From Armatimonadota bacterium (GTDB lineage Bacteria > Sysuimicrobiota > Sysuimicrobiia > Sysuimicrobiales > Humicultoraceae), in NCBI GenBank assembly GCA_031081585.1, contig JAVHLY010000003.1:68215-132214 (forward strand): DNA of 64,000 nt, given 5' to 3'. Positions 49,429 to 57,834 of the stretch are shown one piece after another. Below the pieces are notes generated by a model. That model searched no databases, was not told the origin of the DNA, and worked only from the letters and a program-made list of their open reading frames with translations. A program made the translations under genes and the position numbers. Positions within the stretch are counted from its first letter, which is position 1. Each line of letters begins with the position of its first letter.

Positions 49429-50575
49429 AGGCCGTCCTTTACGCGTGAGTTTGGTCACCGGCACGTACCCTCCGGTACAGTGCGGCGTGGGATTCCACAC
49501 CGCCTTCCTTGCACGGGCACTGGTGGCTCAAGGGGTCGAGGTTACCGTGATCACCTGGGAGCACGGGCAGGGAGGGGGTCGGGGATTGCACCCCGACGAT
49601 CCTCGGGTGATCACTCTTGACGCGAGTCCGCTTCACTGGCGCTTGGTGAGCGATCGGTTAGAGCAAATCCGTCCGGATGTCGTCCATGTCCAGCTACCGG
49701 TGCGGCGAGATCGCCTGCGCAGCGTCCTGCTCTTTCCTCTTCTTCGGATGACTTACCGGCGCGCACCCGTACTGCTGACACTCCACGAGTTCACCGAGGG
49801 CCGTATGCTCAGCTTCGCGCGAGGGGCTGCGCTCATTGCTGGAGCGGAGCACGTTATCTTTCCCAATCCTCGTGACCTGGACATTGCCCGACGGCTATTC
49901 CCTCGCGCCAAGGCCCGATTTCACCACATCCCGATTGGGCCGACACTTCCGATCGAACAAGCCTTGCGGAATGGCCAGCCTTCACGAGAGGCGCATGCTC
50001 TCGCCTACCTTGGGATTCTCTACCCCGGTAAGGGCCTGGAAGTGTTGCTCATGGCAGTGGCCCGCGTCGCTTCGCGTCTCAGGCACGTGCGCCTGCACAT
50101 CCTCAGCGCCTTTGATCCGCACCAGCGCTACCACCGCCACCTCCGCGATCTGGCCGACCGCCTCGCGATTGCGGACCAGGTCGTCTGGTATCCTTGCCTG
50201 TCGTCAGAAGAGGTGGCCGCGCGCTTGGTGCGATGCTCCATCGCCTGCCTGCCCTATCCGCAAGGGGCCACCTTGCGCCGCAGCACCCTGCTCGAGGCCT
50301 TGGCTGCCGGAACCGCAGTCATTACTACGAGAACTCGTTGGACTCCTGACCACCTTATCTCCGCCGGAGCAGCTTGGTTCGTTCCGCCTGGAGACGTCAC
50401 GGCGCTTGCGACGGCAATCGAGCGTCTGTGGCAGGACTCCGATCTGGCTCAGTTCCTCAGAGAAAGAGGCCAAGCCCTGTCCCGTGAGTTTACCTGGGAT
50501 GTGATCGCCTCGCAAACCGTTCAACTGTATCAGAAAGTCCTGGAGCATCACGTTCGGAGCGCCAATATTGCCTGA
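49421..50575 (+). CDS. glycosyltransferase family 4, copy 2
   Basis: A 384-residue GT-B enzyme. The acceptor half contains VSLVTGTYPPVQCGVGFHTA and DVVHVQLPVRRDR; the donor half has LGILYPGKGLEVLL and RRSTLLEALAAGTAVITT, where the usual EGF..EAMA is degenerate. It overlaps the preceding gene by 8 bases and the next gene (TTG start) by 8 bases. Confidence 0.86.
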   Translation: MIEGRPLRVSLVTGTYPPVQCGVGFHTAFLARALVAQGVEVTVITWEHGQGGGRGLHPDDPRVITLDASPLHWRLVSDRLEQIRPDVVHVQLPVRRDRLRSVLLFPLLRMTYRRAPVLLTLHEFTEGRMLSFARGAALIAGAEHVIFPNPRDLDIARRLFPRAKARFHHIPIGPTLPIEQALRNGQPSREAHALAYLGILYPGKGLEVLLMAVARVASRLRHVRLHILSAFDPHQRYHRHLRDLADRLAIADQVVWYPCLSSEEVAARLVRCSIACLPYPQGATLRRSTLLEALAAGTAVITTRTRWTPDHLISAGAAWFVPPGDVTALATAIERLWQDSDLAQFLRERGQALSREFTWDVIASQTVQLYQKVLEHHVRSANIA

Positions 50576-51449
50576 GATCGTCTACTTCAATCTCAACTTC
50601 GACGATTTCCATCCCCAGGTCAACCCGGACTTCGGGGGTGATCCGGATCGCGGAGCCTTCCGGCGGCTGCGACATCTGCTCGACGAGTTTCCCGGGCTGG
50701 TGATCACACTGTTCACAGTACCTAACTGGCAGGATCAGCCTCGGCGCGGGCCGCGACCCTGGTACCTCCTAAAGGAGTTTCTGGGTAGGCCGGTTGTGCA
50801 GCCGCTGACCGAGGAGCCCTATCGGCTAGATCGCCACCCGCGCTGGTGCGCGGTCGTCCGCGATCTGTCGTCGCAAGGCCGCTTGGAGGTCGCCGTGCAC
50901 GGGTACACGCATTGCAACCCCTCCAGGTACGCACACGGCCAGGAGTTCGCCGACGCAGATGAGACGGAGGCGCTCTGGCGGCTCCAGAGCGCTGAAGCGA
51001 TCTTTCGAGAAGCCGGAATTCCCTTCATCAAAGCTTTCCGGCCGCCGGGCTGGGGGGTGTCCGGTGGCACGATTCAGGCTCTCAAGACGCTGCAATATGC
51101 TGTGTTTTCGCCATTCCCTTCACGGCTCCGCATCTCCTCGGTCGGTACCGTCGAAGGCATGTTGATCCCTCCACAGAATTACAGCATCGTTGAAGAGCCG
51201 CAGGTCGCACTTCGGCTTGCCGCGCAGCGCGGGGTTGTCTTCGCCAAGGGGCACATGGTCTATCGGTACGGGTGGGAAAGAATGGAAAACGGTATCACGG
51301 ATCGGAGCTGGGCGAACCTGCGGCAGGTGCTGAGGCTGCTGCACGGTAACTTCACCGTGCGCTACATGTCCCTGATGCAATTGGCAGAGATGGCCGCCCC
51401 GCCAGTACATGCCCATTTCGGCCCTGGTACCGGCAGCCCAGATGACTGA
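50568..51449 (+). CDS. polysaccharide deacetylase-like (NodB-fold) protein
   Basis: A 293-residue protein that looks like a carbohydrate esterase family 4/NodB-type hydrolase. NFDDFHP near residue 9 supplies the paired aspartates and VAVHGYTH supplies the H-x3-H metal ligands, with FRPPGWG downstream as the RxPxG-like motif. Expected role: removing N- or O-acetyl groups from a glycan or its precursor. No signal peptide is visible, so it probably acts in the cytoplasm. TTG 50568 is the apparent start. Confidence 0.75.
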   Translation: MPEIVYFNLNFDDFHPQVNPDFGGDPDRGAFRRLRHLLDEFPGLVITLFTVPNWQDQPRRGPRPWYLLKEFLGRPVVQPLTEEPYRLDRHPRWCAVVRDLSSQGRLEVAVHGYTHCNPSRYAHGQEFADADETEALWRLQSAEAIFREAGIPFIKAFRPPGWGVSGGTIQALKTLQYAVFSPFPSRLRISSVGTVEGMLIPPQNYSIVEEPQVALRLAAQRGVVFAKGHMVYRYGWERMENGITDRSWANLRQVLRLLHGNFTVRYMSLMQLAEMAAPPVHAHFGPGTGSPDD

Positions 51450-52179
51450 ATCTACGATGTTCTCGCCTGATCCGTCCCTTGCTGGGATTCAGCCGGGCGC
51501 GTCCTCCCTGACCTACAGCTCTCCCGAGGAGCGGCTGCTGTTCCGTTGGGGTTCGCGCCGGCTGGCTCGCGCGCTGGCGAGAACAGCCCTCCGCCCGAAC
51601 CACGTCTCGATGATGAGCCTGCTCACCACGGTTGCGGCAGCGGGCGCCATCATACTCACCGCTCCCCCTGTTGGAATAGCGGGCCGGGCGGTGACGGCGG
51701 CAACCCTATACCTCGCCTACTTTCTCGACAAGTTGGATGGCGATCTCGCCCGGGCCCAGGGACTTTCGTCGATGCGCGGTGCCTATCTGGATAGTTTCCT
51801 GGACAGGTTAGGGGAGCTCATCCTCCTTCTGGCGGCTCTGATGGTGTCCGTTCCCCCAGGTTGGCTCGTTCTTGCATCGGCGGCAGGACCCTTGCTGTTC
51901 TGGGCACATGCCTTCATGTTCTGGCACTACATGTCAGGAGCGGCAAGCTTCTTCCCCACAGCAAGCGGATGGAAACGCGATCTCAAGAACCTCGCTGGGT
52001 ACAACCGAACGAAGCACTTTCTTGTCTACATCATACTGGCCGTGGCAGGTCGGCTGGAGTATATCTTTCTGCTCCTCCCCTGGCTGGTCCTCTACACTTC
52101 CATACTCTTTCTGGTGCTCGTGGTGTCCGATCGGCGGTTGCGTACGGGAACGGATCCGACGACGGGACGACGCGGATGA
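51442..52179 (+). CDS. CDP-alcohol phosphatidyltransferase family protein
   Basis: A 245-residue integral membrane enzyme. The full CDP-alcohol phosphotransferase signature, D-x2-DG-x2-AR-x8-G-x3-D-x3-D, is present from DKLDGDLARAQG to LDSFLD (residues about 92-117). Five or six membrane helices follow the motif and precede it. The family joins a CDP-activated alcohol and a second alcohol. Its position in a glycan locus next to a kinase-nucleotidyltransferase fusion suggests a phospho-alcohol in the glycan or its lipid anchor. The start is uncertain; ATG 51442 slightly overlaps the deacetylase stop. Confidence 0.87.
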   Translation: MTESTMFSPDPSLAGIQPGASSLTYSSPEERLLFRWGSRRLARALARTALRPNHVSMMSLLTTVAAAGAIILTAPPVGIAGRAVTAATLYLAYFLDKLDGDLARAQGLSSMRGAYLDSFLDRLGELILLLAALMVSVPPGWLVLASAAGPLLFWAHAFMFWHYMSGAASFFPTASGWKRDLKNLAGYNRTKHFLVYIILAVAGRLEYIFLLLPWLVLYTSILFLVLVVSDRRLRTGTDPTTGRRG

Positions 52180-53738
52180 TCGTTGCCGTAACTGGCCTGG
52201 GAGGCAGTGGCAAGACCACCGTGTTGCAGCGACTCCGGGAGATCTTGCCGGTCGAGGTCGTTCACTATCCCGACGCCGAGGGGATCCTCCCAGTGCTCCG
52301 TCGGGCGAGTCCCTGGCACCGAGGCCGTGCCCACGACCATGCGTACCGCGATACTCCCCCGCGGCCGGGTCTGCTCGTCCTCTGGGTGAAAGCGGGGCTG
52401 TTCTTGCTGGATGCCTGGATCGTCTGGTTTCGGCATCTCCGCCATCGTCCAGGGATAGTGTTGTGCGACCGGTGTCCTTACGACTACTTGGTATATCTGC
52501 ACAGCGTGGCGACTTCCGGCCGGCGGTTCCTAGCCTGGCTCGCGCGGCTGATGCCGCGCGTGGACGGCGTGGTCTACGTCGACGTGCGCCCGGAGATCGT
52601 TCGCGACCGCAAGCCAGAATGGGGGCTTGAGTACCTGCGGCGCCAGGCAGAGGCATACATGGCGGTGCTCGGACAGGCGCCGGCTGTAGTGTACCCTTTC
52701 GACGGGGCAAAGAGCCCCGAAGCGCTGGCTCGGGGCCTGGCCGATCTGCTCGATCTGATCAGTCAAAGGTCAAGGCTCGACGCCGCTACCCTGACGCTGC
52801 TTGGGCTATTGGATCCTGAGGTAAGAACGCGACGGGCGAGCCTCCTCGCCGTGCTGAAACCCCCCAAGGCGGATGTCATTCGTGTGGCACGGAGAAACCG
52901 ACTGGCGTATGCCATCGCCCAGGCCAGGGGTGACGGCCAGACAGAGTTTCGCGATGTGTCCGATCGTTATGGTCGGTGGGCCCAGACGGTGGAGTGGCTG
53001 AACGAGACCTGCAGGCGTCACAGTCTCCGGCTGATGATTATCAAATCCTTTCTATCCTCTCCGGTTCCTCGTCTGCCATCGGACGTTGATGTGATCGTTC
53101 CGGACACCGATCGAAGGCGGCTCGCCGAGATCCTAGCCGAACATGGCAGGCTGCGGCAAGTGGAACAGCAGAAGTGGGAGTGGCGGGCGCCGGACCTGCT
53201 GCCAGTTGACTTGTATGTTGGGGGCGTACATGAAGCCGCAATGGAGACGGTAGGTGAGGCCTGGCTCTGGGAGCGGGCAGTTTCCCGGGATGCACTCTAT
53301 TACCCGTCGGGAGAGGCGGAGATCCTGTTGGTTATTGCTCACTCCACACACGAGACTGCAGTCATCACGCTATTCGATCTAATTCAGGTAAAACGGTTAA
53401 GTGATATGCAATCAATCGATTGGGCAGCGATCACGAGAGAAGCTGCGCGGTGTGGATGGAAACCCCTGCTTGACCTATGGCTGACGTACCTCAACGGTAT
53501 CTACATGGCCATGCTTCACCGCCGGATCGCTCCTGGTTGGCCGGTCACTCCACCCTATTTCGGAGGGTTCCCCATCCGTCTTCCTCTGACCTGGCTCTTG
53601 CTGACCTGGGGCAAGTGGAATTGGGAGAAGCGTGTTCAAGGTACGATGCCCGCGGTTGGTCTCGTCGCTCACGCCGCACGAGCGGCACGGATCTGGCATG
53701 TCCGGCGGTCGGGGCGAATTCCGTTCCACGATGACTGA
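52176..53738 (+). CDS. fusion of P-loop (thymidylate kinase-like) kinase and nucleotidyltransferase
   Basis: A 520-residue two-domain protein. Residues 1-195 form a P-loop kinase: Walker A GLGGSGKTT (residues 7-15) and LCDRCPYDYL, the DR-x-PYD pattern of dTMP kinase-like proteins. Residues about 270-470 form a nucleotidyltransferase fold: KSFLSSPVPRLPSDVDVIV, with Asp303 and Asp305 as the D-x-D pair, followed by WEWRAPDLLPVDLYVGG. I know no characterised enzyme of this exact arrangement. It overlaps the CDP-alcohol transferase gene as ATGA, so the two products likely act in sequence. Confidence 0.78.
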   Translation: MIVAVTGLGGSGKTTVLQRLREILPVEVVHYPDAEGILPVLRRASPWHRGRAHDHAYRDTPPRPGLLVLWVKAGLFLLDAWIVWFRHLRHRPGIVLCDRCPYDYLVYLHSVATSGRRFLAWLARLMPRVDGVVYVDVRPEIVRDRKPEWGLEYLRRQAEAYMAVLGQAPAVVYPFDGAKSPEALARGLADLLDLISQRSRLDAATLTLLGLLDPEVRTRRASLLAVLKPPKADVIRVARRNRLAYAIAQARGDGQTEFRDVSDRYGRWAQTVEWLNETCRRHSLRLMIIKSFLSSPVPRLPSDVDVIVPDTDRRRLAEILAEHGRLRQVEQQKWEWRAPDLLPVDLYVGGVHEAAMETVGEAWLWERAVSRDALYYPSGEAEILLVIAHSTHETAVITLFDLIQVKRLSDMQSIDWAAITREAARCGWKPLLDLWLTYLNGIYMAMLHRRIAPGWPVTPPYFGGFPIRLPLTWLLLTWGKWNWEKRVQGTMPAVGLVAHAARAARIWHVRRSGRIPFHDD

Positions 53739-54951
53739 ATTCCCTCACACCGAAGCACGGGAAACGCACCGCGTGGTGGACACCCGGTGTGCCATGGATA
53801 GCCGGCAGGCCGTCCTGCACGTAAACAAGCTGTACCACCCCTGGATCGGAGGCGTAGAGCGGGTTGTGCAGGATCTGACAGAAGGGCTGTGCCGTTATGA
53901 GGGAGTCAAGGCTACAGTGCTTTGCTGCTCCCCCCGAGGCCTTGGCGGCCATGAGCGTGTCAACGGCGTCCCTGTCATCCGCTGTGCTAGTCTTGGAATG
54001 ACGATGGGGATGCCCATCTCTCCAACTTTCCTGGCCGCCTTCTTTCGCCTAGCACGCGAGTACTCGCTCGTTCACCTGCACATGCCATTTCCTTTGGGCG
54101 CAGCTGCAGCGATGGCTGCAGCACCCGTGCTGCAGCGTACGCGAACCATCGTGCACTACCACAGCGATGTCGTGCGGCAAAAGCGGCTCCAATGGGTCTA
54201 TCTGCCGTTGCTACGGTCGATCGTCGAGCGGGCTGACCGGATCATCGTGTCGTCGCCACCCTACATGCAGTCGGAGCACCTGCGCCCTGTTCTGGGAAAG
54301 TGCGTCGTGATTCCCCCGCCCATAGACCTTACGCGTCACCGTAGAGGCAATCCCGAGGCAGCGCGGCAGCTCCGGATGAAACTCAACATCTCTCCGGAGG
54401 AGAGGATCGTCCTGTTCGTCGGACGGTTTGTGTACTACAAAGGATTGGAGTATCTAGTCGACGCGATGCGCGAGATTCGCGGAACACTCGTCTTGGTCGG
54501 TGACGGCCCGCTGAAGGCCGCCATCCGTGATCGAGTTGTGTCAGGCGGTCCTCAGTTTGCCCGGCGAGTCCGTTTGGTTGGGGCCGTGTCGGACCTGAAT
54601 CTGGGCTCGTACTATGACATCGCGGATGTCTTCGTCCTCCCTTCGGTGGAGCGCACGGAGGCTTTCGGCATCGTCCAGTTAGAGGCGATGGCCCGAGGGG
54701 TGCCGGTAGTGAACACGGAATTGGGCACCGGAGTTGAGTGGGCCAGCCCGCACGGTGTGACAGGCCTAACTGTTCCTCCCAGGCGATCGGACGCTTTAGC
54801 CGGAGCCATCAAGATGATCCTGGAAGACGAACAACTTCGGGAGACTTTTTCCCGTAACGCTCTGAACCGCGTCAGGGCCTTTGACGTCCGCGTCATCGCT
54901 GGAGCCGTGGCGCAGCTTTACGGTGAGGTTCTCGCCCAGGGATCTCCTTAG
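53731..54951 (+). CDS. glycosyltransferase family 4, copy 3
   Basis: A 406-residue GT-B enzyme with KLYHPWIGGVERVVQDLTEG at the acceptor side, IVLFVGRFVYYKGLEYLVDA in the donor domain and the E-x7-E signature ERTEAFGIVQLEAMARGVP. It resembles mannosyltransferases of the PimB/WbaZ style. ATG 53731 overlaps the upstream gene by 8 bases; ATG 53794, which starts just before the conserved fold, is an alternative. Confidence 0.88.
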   Translation: MTEFPHTEARETHRVVDTRCAMDSRQAVLHVNKLYHPWIGGVERVVQDLTEGLCRYEGVKATVLCCSPRGLGGHERVNGVPVIRCASLGMTMGMPISPTFLAAFFRLAREYSLVHLHMPFPLGAAAAMAAAPVLQRTRTIVHYHSDVVRQKRLQWVYLPLLRSIVERADRIIVSSPPYMQSEHLRPVLGKCVVIPPPIDLTRHRRGNPEAARQLRMKLNISPEERIVLFVGRFVYYKGLEYLVDAMREIRGTLVLVGDGPLKAAIRDRVVSGGPQFARRVRLVGAVSDLNLGSYYDIADVFVLPSVERTEAFGIVQLEAMARGVPVVNTELGTGVEWASPHGVTGLTVPPRRSDALAGAIKMILEDEQLRETFSRNALNRVRAFDVRVIAGAVAQLYGEVLAQGSP

Positions 54952-55081
54952 GCCCTCACCAGGTGTGCGGGCAGGCAGGAATCTGGATCGGGCTCAAGGA
55001 ATTCAGGCTCAAGGAAATCAGTTGGAAGGTGGTAGCCGTAGCCTATCAGTGCCTCCCGAGCGTGAACGTCTTGACTGGGCA

Positions 55082-56557
55082 ATGCATGAGAACCTGACCA
55101 GGGAACAGGCTGGAGTCCCCCCCGGCGCACCCTCCACTGGCCGGTTGTCGACCTCTTCCGGCGGAAGGCGCCAATTTCCCCTGCCTCTGTCGGAGAGAAA
55201 ACTTGTTTTATTCGTTGCCGACCTTGCGGGAACCTGCGTGGCGCTGCTGGCGGTACTCAGTTGGCGGTTGGGCCTACCCTTCTCCTGGAGGACAGTGGCC
55301 GAACGGCCCGTGTGGTTTCTCCTGTTGCTGGCTCTGTGGACTGCAGCCGCATTCCTATTCGGTGCCTATGACTTGCGACGAGCCTCGCAGGTTCGGTCAA
55401 GTGTTCCGCACACTGCGGCGCTCTCCCTCGCGGTCGCCGCTCTCTACTTAGCGGTACCATTGGTCACCCCAGCTCTGCACACGTCACGTTTGACTGCTGC
55501 TTCTTTTATCCTGGCGACCGTAGGGTTGGTCGGCGTTGGCCGTACCGCTTATGCGCTCCTTGTGGCACAGCCGGTTTTCCGCCAGCGAGCCGTGATCGTT
55601 GGCGCCGGGTGGGCGGGCCGCGCGCTGGTGGATGCCATCCGGGAGCGCGCCGACTCTGAGTATGAGCTCGTTGGGTTCATTGACGATGACCCTGCAAAGC
55701 AGGGATCACCTGTGGCAGGGCTGCCGGTCCTGGGGACGTGGGAGGCGTTGGCCGAGGCCGTCCGAATGTACCGCATCAACGAGGTCATTGTCGCCATCAC
55801 CCGCTACGAGGCGATTAGCGGCGAGTTGCTGCAGGCCCTGGTGGCTTGCCGGGAACAAGGGGTACAAGTTATTGCGATGGCCTCCCTGTACGAGCGTCTG
55901 ACGGGGCGCGTGCCCGTCGAGCACGCTGGCCGCGGGCTGCATGTCGTCTTTCCCGTTCATCGCGAGCTCAGCCTCAGCTACCAGGTGCTGAAGCGGGCGA
56001 CGGATTTCACCATTGGTCTGCTTGGGGCGGCGATCGTGGCCTTGCTTCTACCGGTCGTTGGTCTGGCCATCTGGCTCGACGACCGAGGACCGGTCTTCTA
56101 CCGGCAGACGCGTCTGGGCCGCGGGGGGGGGCCATTCACTCTGCTTAAATTTCGCACGATGCACCCCCAGGCGGAGCCGGAGGGGCCGCGGTGGGCGGAA
56201 GCGGACGACCGCAGGGTGACCCGGGTCGGCCGCTGGCTCCGCCGCCTCCACCTCGACGAGCTCCCCCAGGCCATCAACATCCTCCGCGGCGACATGTCCT
56301 TCATCGGCCCGCGGCCGGAGCGGCCGGAGTTCGTCGCCCACCTGGAAAAGCAGATCCCCTTCTACCGCGCCCGGCACGCCGTCCGGCCCGGGGTCACCGG
56401 GTGGGCGCAGGTAAACTACGAGTACGGGGACTCCGTCGAGGACGCGCTGATCAAGCTGCAGTACGACCTCTACTACATCAAGCACGCCAACCTGTGGCTG
56501 GACCTGGTCATCCTGGCCCGGACGGTCGGGCACGTCCTCCGCTTTGCCGGCCGCTAG
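55082..56557 (+). CDS. polyprenyl-phosphate sugar-1-phosphate transferase (WbaP/ExoY type)
   Basis: A 491-residue initiating enzyme that transfers a sugar-1-phosphate to undecaprenyl phosphate. It has four N-terminal membrane helices, a CoA-binding-like domain (VIVGAGWAGRALVDAI), a fifth hydrophobic segment after QVLKRATDFTIGLLG, and the catalytic region with FRTMHPQAE, LDELPQAINILRGDMSFIGP (last residues RPERPEF) and RPGVTGWAQVNYEYGDS. Two oddities: a run of nine G (56123-56131) in the coding sequence, and an abrupt change to GC-rich codons after about 56160. The first 130 bases before the start hold a 15-base direct repeat. Confidence 0.92.
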   Translation: MHENLTREQAGVPPGAPSTGRLSTSSGGRRQFPLPLSERKLVLFVADLAGTCVALLAVLSWRLGLPFSWRTVAERPVWFLLLLALWTAAAFLFGAYDLRRASQVRSSVPHTAALSLAVAALYLAVPLVTPALHTSRLTAASFILATVGLVGVGRTAYALLVAQPVFRQRAVIVGAGWAGRALVDAIRERADSEYELVGFIDDDPAKQGSPVAGLPVLGTWEALAEAVRMYRINEVIVAITRYEAISGELLQALVACREQGVQVIAMASLYERLTGRVPVEHAGRGLHVVFPVHRELSLSYQVLKRATDFTIGLLGAAIVALLLPVVGLAIWLDDRGPVFYRQTRLGRGGGPFTLLKFRTMHPQAEPEGPRWAEADDRRVTRVGRWLRRLHLDELPQAINILRGDMSFIGPRPERPEFVAHLEKQIPFYRARHAVRPGVTGWAQVNYEYGDSVEDALIKLQYDLYYIKHANLWLDLVILARTVGHVLRFAGR

Positions 56558-56568
56558 CCCCGCCCGAG

Positions 56569-56574
56569 TACACT
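56569..56574 (+). promoter_or_regulatory. -10-like box before the nucleotidyltransferase gene
   Basis: TACACT ends seven bases before GTG 56582. This is the same distance as in the other near-leaderless candidates of the window. Here a short GGAGAG also lies directly before the GTG, so normal initiation is equally possible. Confidence 0.35.
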
Positions 56575-56581
56575 GGAGAGC

Positions 56582-57562
56582 GTGAAGGCCATCATCCCCT
56601 GCGCCGGCCTGGGCACCCGCCTGCGGCCGCACACCCTCACCCACCCCAAGCCTCTCCTCCACGTGGCCGGGAAGCCCATCCTGGCCCACATCCTGGACGA
56701 GCTGGTGGCCAAGGGGGTGCGCCAGGTGGTGCTGGTCATCGGCCACCACGGTGAGCAGCTCATCACCTACGTCCGCCGCCACTACGCCCTGGACGTCCAC
56801 TTCGTGGAGCAGACCGAGCCGCTGGGCAACGGCCACGCCGTGTACGTGGCCCGGGAGTACCTCACCGAGGAGGAGCCGGTGCTCATCGTCTTCGGCGACA
56901 CCATCGTCCGGGCCCCCCTGCCCGAGCTGCTCGGGCAGCGCGAGAGCGTGGCCGGGGTGCGCAAGGTGGCCGACCCGCGCCGCTTCGGCGTGGCCGTCCT
57001 CGACGACGCGGGCTACGTCCGCCAGCTGGTGGAGAAGCCCGAGGAGCCGGTGAGCCGGCTGGCCGTGGTGGGCCTCTACCTCATCCAGCGCCCCGCCCGG
57101 CTGCGGGAGGCGCTGGAGCGCATGGTCCGGGAGCGGCGCATGGCCCGCGGGGAGTACTGGCTGGTGGACGCACTCCAGCTCATGCTGGACGCCGGGGAGC
57201 GGATGCGGCCCTTCCCCATCGACCACTGGTACGACTGCGGCACGGTGGAGGCGCTGCTGCTGGCCAACCGCGAGCTGCTCGACCTGGAGGCCCCGCCCGT
57301 CCCCGCCCTCAGCGACGCGGTGGTCCTCCCGCCGTCGGCCGTCAGCCCGGGGGCGCGGCTCAGCCGGTGCGTGGTGGGGCCGTACGCCTCCATCGCCGAG
57401 GGCGCCGAGGTGGTGGGCGCCATCGTGCGGGACAGCATCGTCCACCCGGAGGCGGTGATCGAGGACGCGGTGGTCACCGGGGCCGTGATCGGCGAGCGGG
57501 CGCGGGTCATCGGGCGGGCGAGCCGGCTCAACGTGGGCGACCACACCCGGGTCGACCTGTAA
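56582..57562 (+). CDS. sugar-1-phosphate nucleotidyltransferase with left-handed beta-helix tail
   Basis: A 326-residue protein. MKAIIPCAGLGTRLRPHTLT is the nucleotide-binding loop (G-x-G-T-R), followed by HPKPLLHVAGKPIL. FGDTIV is the metal-binding region. Residues about 250-326 form hexapeptide repeats of a left-handed helix (AEVVGAIVRDSIVHPEAVIE). Candidates are glucose-1-P thymidylyl-/uridylyl- or mannose-1-P guanylyltransferase; the last would supply GDP-mannose to Gmd. It lies just outside the island on the GC-rich side. Confidence 0.9.
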   Translation: MKAIIPCAGLGTRLRPHTLTHPKPLLHVAGKPILAHILDELVAKGVRQVVLVIGHHGEQLITYVRRHYALDVHFVEQTEPLGNGHAVYVAREYLTEEEPVLIVFGDTIVRAPLPELLGQRESVAGVRKVADPRRFGVAVLDDAGYVRQLVEKPEEPVSRLAVVGLYLIQRPARLREALERMVRERRMARGEYWLVDALQLMLDAGERMRPFPIDHWYDCGTVEALLLANRELLDLEAPPVPALSDAVVLPPSAVSPGARLSRCVVGPYASIAEGAEVVGAIVRDSIVHPEAVIEDAVVTGAVIGERARVIGRASRLNVGDHTRVDL

Positions 57563-57595
57563 GTGCCCGTTCGCCACGGGGCGCTTCCGGCACGG

Positions 57596-57601
57596 TATCA
57601 T
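57596..57601 (+). promoter_or_regulatory. -10 box before the small ORF/nucleotidyltransferase pair
   Basis: TATCAT is separated from ATG 57610 by eight bases, with no ribosome site between, consistent with a leaderless message. No convincing -35 was seen. Confidence 0.45.
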
Positions 57602-57609
57602 GGCCAGTG

Positions 57610-57834
57610 ATGGTCAGGCGGACGCCCGAGCTGGAAGCCCTCGAGCTGCGGCGGCTGCGCAGACCCGCGGATTTCAGGAGCAGCCTGGCGATCCTGGAGG
57701 AGATGTGGCGGTTTGCCCGAGAAGTGGGGGCGTTCGACCACCCGCGACCGCCGGAGGACCTGGAACCGGACATCCGCTATGCGCGAGCCATCAATACTCT
57801 CCGCCCTCCTGGGGAGGATCGCCGCCGCCCTTGA
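57610..57834 (+). CDS. small hypothetical protein, possible antitoxin partner
   Basis: A 74-residue charged protein, rich in Arg, Glu and Leu (TPELEALELRRLRRPADF, then LAILEEMWRFAREVG), predicted mostly helical. I recognise no family for certain. Its last 56 bases overlap the start of a nucleotidyltransferase of the type found in toxin-antitoxin pairs, and a -10 box lies just upstream. The arrangement (small first gene, nucleotidyltransferase second, overlapping) suggests an antitoxin or accessory subunit. This is inference. Confidence 0.6.
   Translation: MVRRTPELEALELRRLRRPADFRSSLAILEEMWRFAREVGAFDHPRPPEDLEPDIRYARAINTLRPPGEDRRRP

Noticed and set aside
37802..56165. Insertion sequences or an integrase that would explain island transfer
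   Set aside because: I found no transposase, integrase, tRNA attachment site or terminal repeats; homologous exchange is the simpler reading.
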